Assembly (NCBI GenBank): GCA_021777365.1 | Contig: JAJYDP010000275.1 | Location: forward strand, 1-6,717 | DNA length: 6,717 nucleotides | Direction: 5' to 3' | Source of the DNA: Chloroflexota bacterium | GTDB lineage: Bacteria; Chloroflexota; Limnocylindria; Limnocylindrales; CSP1-4 | In this document: piece by piece, positions 5,940 through 6,717 of the stretch | Numbering within the stretch: position 1 is the stretch's first letter | Layout: the number at the start of each line of letters is the position of its first letter | Program-made: the position numbers and the translations under genes | Notes under the pieces: model-generated | The model's input: the letters and a program-made list of their open reading frames with translations, nothing else | The model's database searches: none | What the model was told of the DNA's origin: nothing

Positions 5940-6717
5940 TCAGGCGGTGAGCGCGTCTCCGAGGTACGGGCGCAGGACCTCTGGAACCGCCACCGATCCG
6001 TCCGGCCGCTGGTGGACCTCGAGGATCGCCGCCCACGTGCGCGCCAGCGCGAGCCCCGACCCGTTCAGGGTGTGGAGGATCTCCGGCCGCGCGCCGGGCT
6101 CCGGGCGCCAGCGGATGTTCATGCGGCGCGCCTGGTAGTCGCGGAAGTTCGAGACCGAGCTGACCTCGAGCCAGCGCTCCACGCCGGGGGCCCAGACCTC
6201 GAGGTCGTACTTCTTCGCCTGCACGAACCCCATGTCGCCGGTGGCCATCAGCTTCACGCGGTAGGGCAGGCCGAGCCGCTGCAGGAGCACCTCGGCCGCC
6301 CGCGTCAGCCACTCGAGCGCGTCGCCCGAGTCTGCGGGCCGCTCGAAGAGGACCATCTCGACCTTGTCGAACTGGTGGACGCGGAGGATCCCGCGAGTGT
6401 CCTTGCCGGCCGCGCCGGCCTCGCGCCGGAAGCACGGCGTGTAGGCGCAGTAGCGGATCGGCAGCCGGTCGGCCTCGATGATCTCGTCGCGGTGCAGGTT
6501 CGTGACGGGGACCTCCGCCGTGGGCACGAGGTACAGCTCGTCCCGCGTCACCACGTACATGAGGTCTTCCTTGTCCGGGATCTGCCCGGTGCCGCGCGCG
6601 GACGCCGTGTTCACCAGGGCCGGCGGCCAGATCTCGGTCATGCCGTGCTCGCGCGTGTGGACGCCGATGAACCAGTCGATCAGGGCGCGCTCGAGCGCCG
6701 CCCCCCGGCCCCGGTAG
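5940..6717 (-). CDS. serS: Seryl-tRNA synthetase, catalytic domain (5' end outside the window)
   Basis: The visible 258 residues end at TGA 5940-5942 and the frame is open to the right edge, so about 160 N-terminal residues, including the tRNA-binding coiled-coil arm, lie outside. The enzyme charges tRNA-Ser with serine through a seryl-adenylate in the cytoplasm. All class II motifs are present in visible numbering: motif 1 around GAALERALIDWF to WPPALV (5-35), the TAEVP serine-site segment (66-70), motif 2 with CFRREAG (95-101) leading to HQFDKVE (114-120), and motif 3 NGSGLALARTWAAILE (218-233). The usual SSCSN segment reads SSVSNFRDYQARR here (186-198), a substitution also found in other bacterial SerRS. 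An in-frame ATG at 6641 is internal, after motif 1 has begun. It is a housekeeping gene, not obviously related to the MarR-MFS pair downstream. Confidence 0.97.
   Translation of the reverse strand, partial: YRGRGAALERALIDWFIGVHTREHGMTEIWPPALVNTASARGTGQIPDKEDLMYVVTRDELYLVPTAEVPVTNLHRDEIIEADRLPIRYCAYTPCFRREAGAAGKDTRGILRVHQFDKVEMVLFERPADSGDALEWLTRAAEVLLQRLGLPYRVKLMATGDMGFVQAKKYDLEVWAPGVERWLEVSSVSNFRDYQARRMNIRWRPEPGARPEILHTLNGSGLALARTWAAILEVHQRPDGSVAVPEVLRPYLGDALTA

Overview
The window is a very GC-rich bacterial stretch, densely coded, with G/C strongly favoured at third codon positions and frequent GTG starts. This fits a high-GC soil or freshwater lineage such as Chloroflexota or Actinomycetota. 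That is inference, because nothing here fixes the taxon. Every gene except the first lies on the minus strand. The genes at both edges are cut by the window.

From left to right: (1) bases 1-684, plus strand, the end of a membrane-anchored LuxR-type regulator with a DUF4118-like membrane domain. (2) A 45-bp convergent gap. (3) A compact minus-strand block, read from 3404 down to 730, of four small proteins followed by a family-4 glycosyltransferase. The small proteins are an unknown Arg-rich protein, a cysteine-free HesB/IscA-like protein with a C-terminal pentapeptide repeat, a coiled-coil protein, and an unknown basic protein. From the HesB-like gene onward every junction is a 4-bp GTGA overlap, so the block is almost certainly one translationally coupled operon. 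(4) A 126-bp gap, 3405-3530, with overlapping palindromes that could be an operator. (5) A MarR-family regulator (5836-5315) overlapping by GTGA a 14-helix DHA2-type MFS exporter (5318-3531). (6) An AT-rich promoter/operator island upstream of the MarR gene. (7) The 3' two-thirds of seryl-tRNA synthetase (serS), running off the right edge.

The MarR-MFS pair looks like a standard drug- or metabolite-responsive efflux unit: the repressor probably controls its own promoter and the exporter. The best candidate for something undescribed is the small-gene and glycosyltransferase operon. Three of its four small proteins have no family I recognise, the fourth is a metal-site-less relative of Fe-S scaffold proteins, and all are tied to a GT4 enzyme. 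No RNA genes, CRISPR arrays, insertion sequences or attachment sites were seen.
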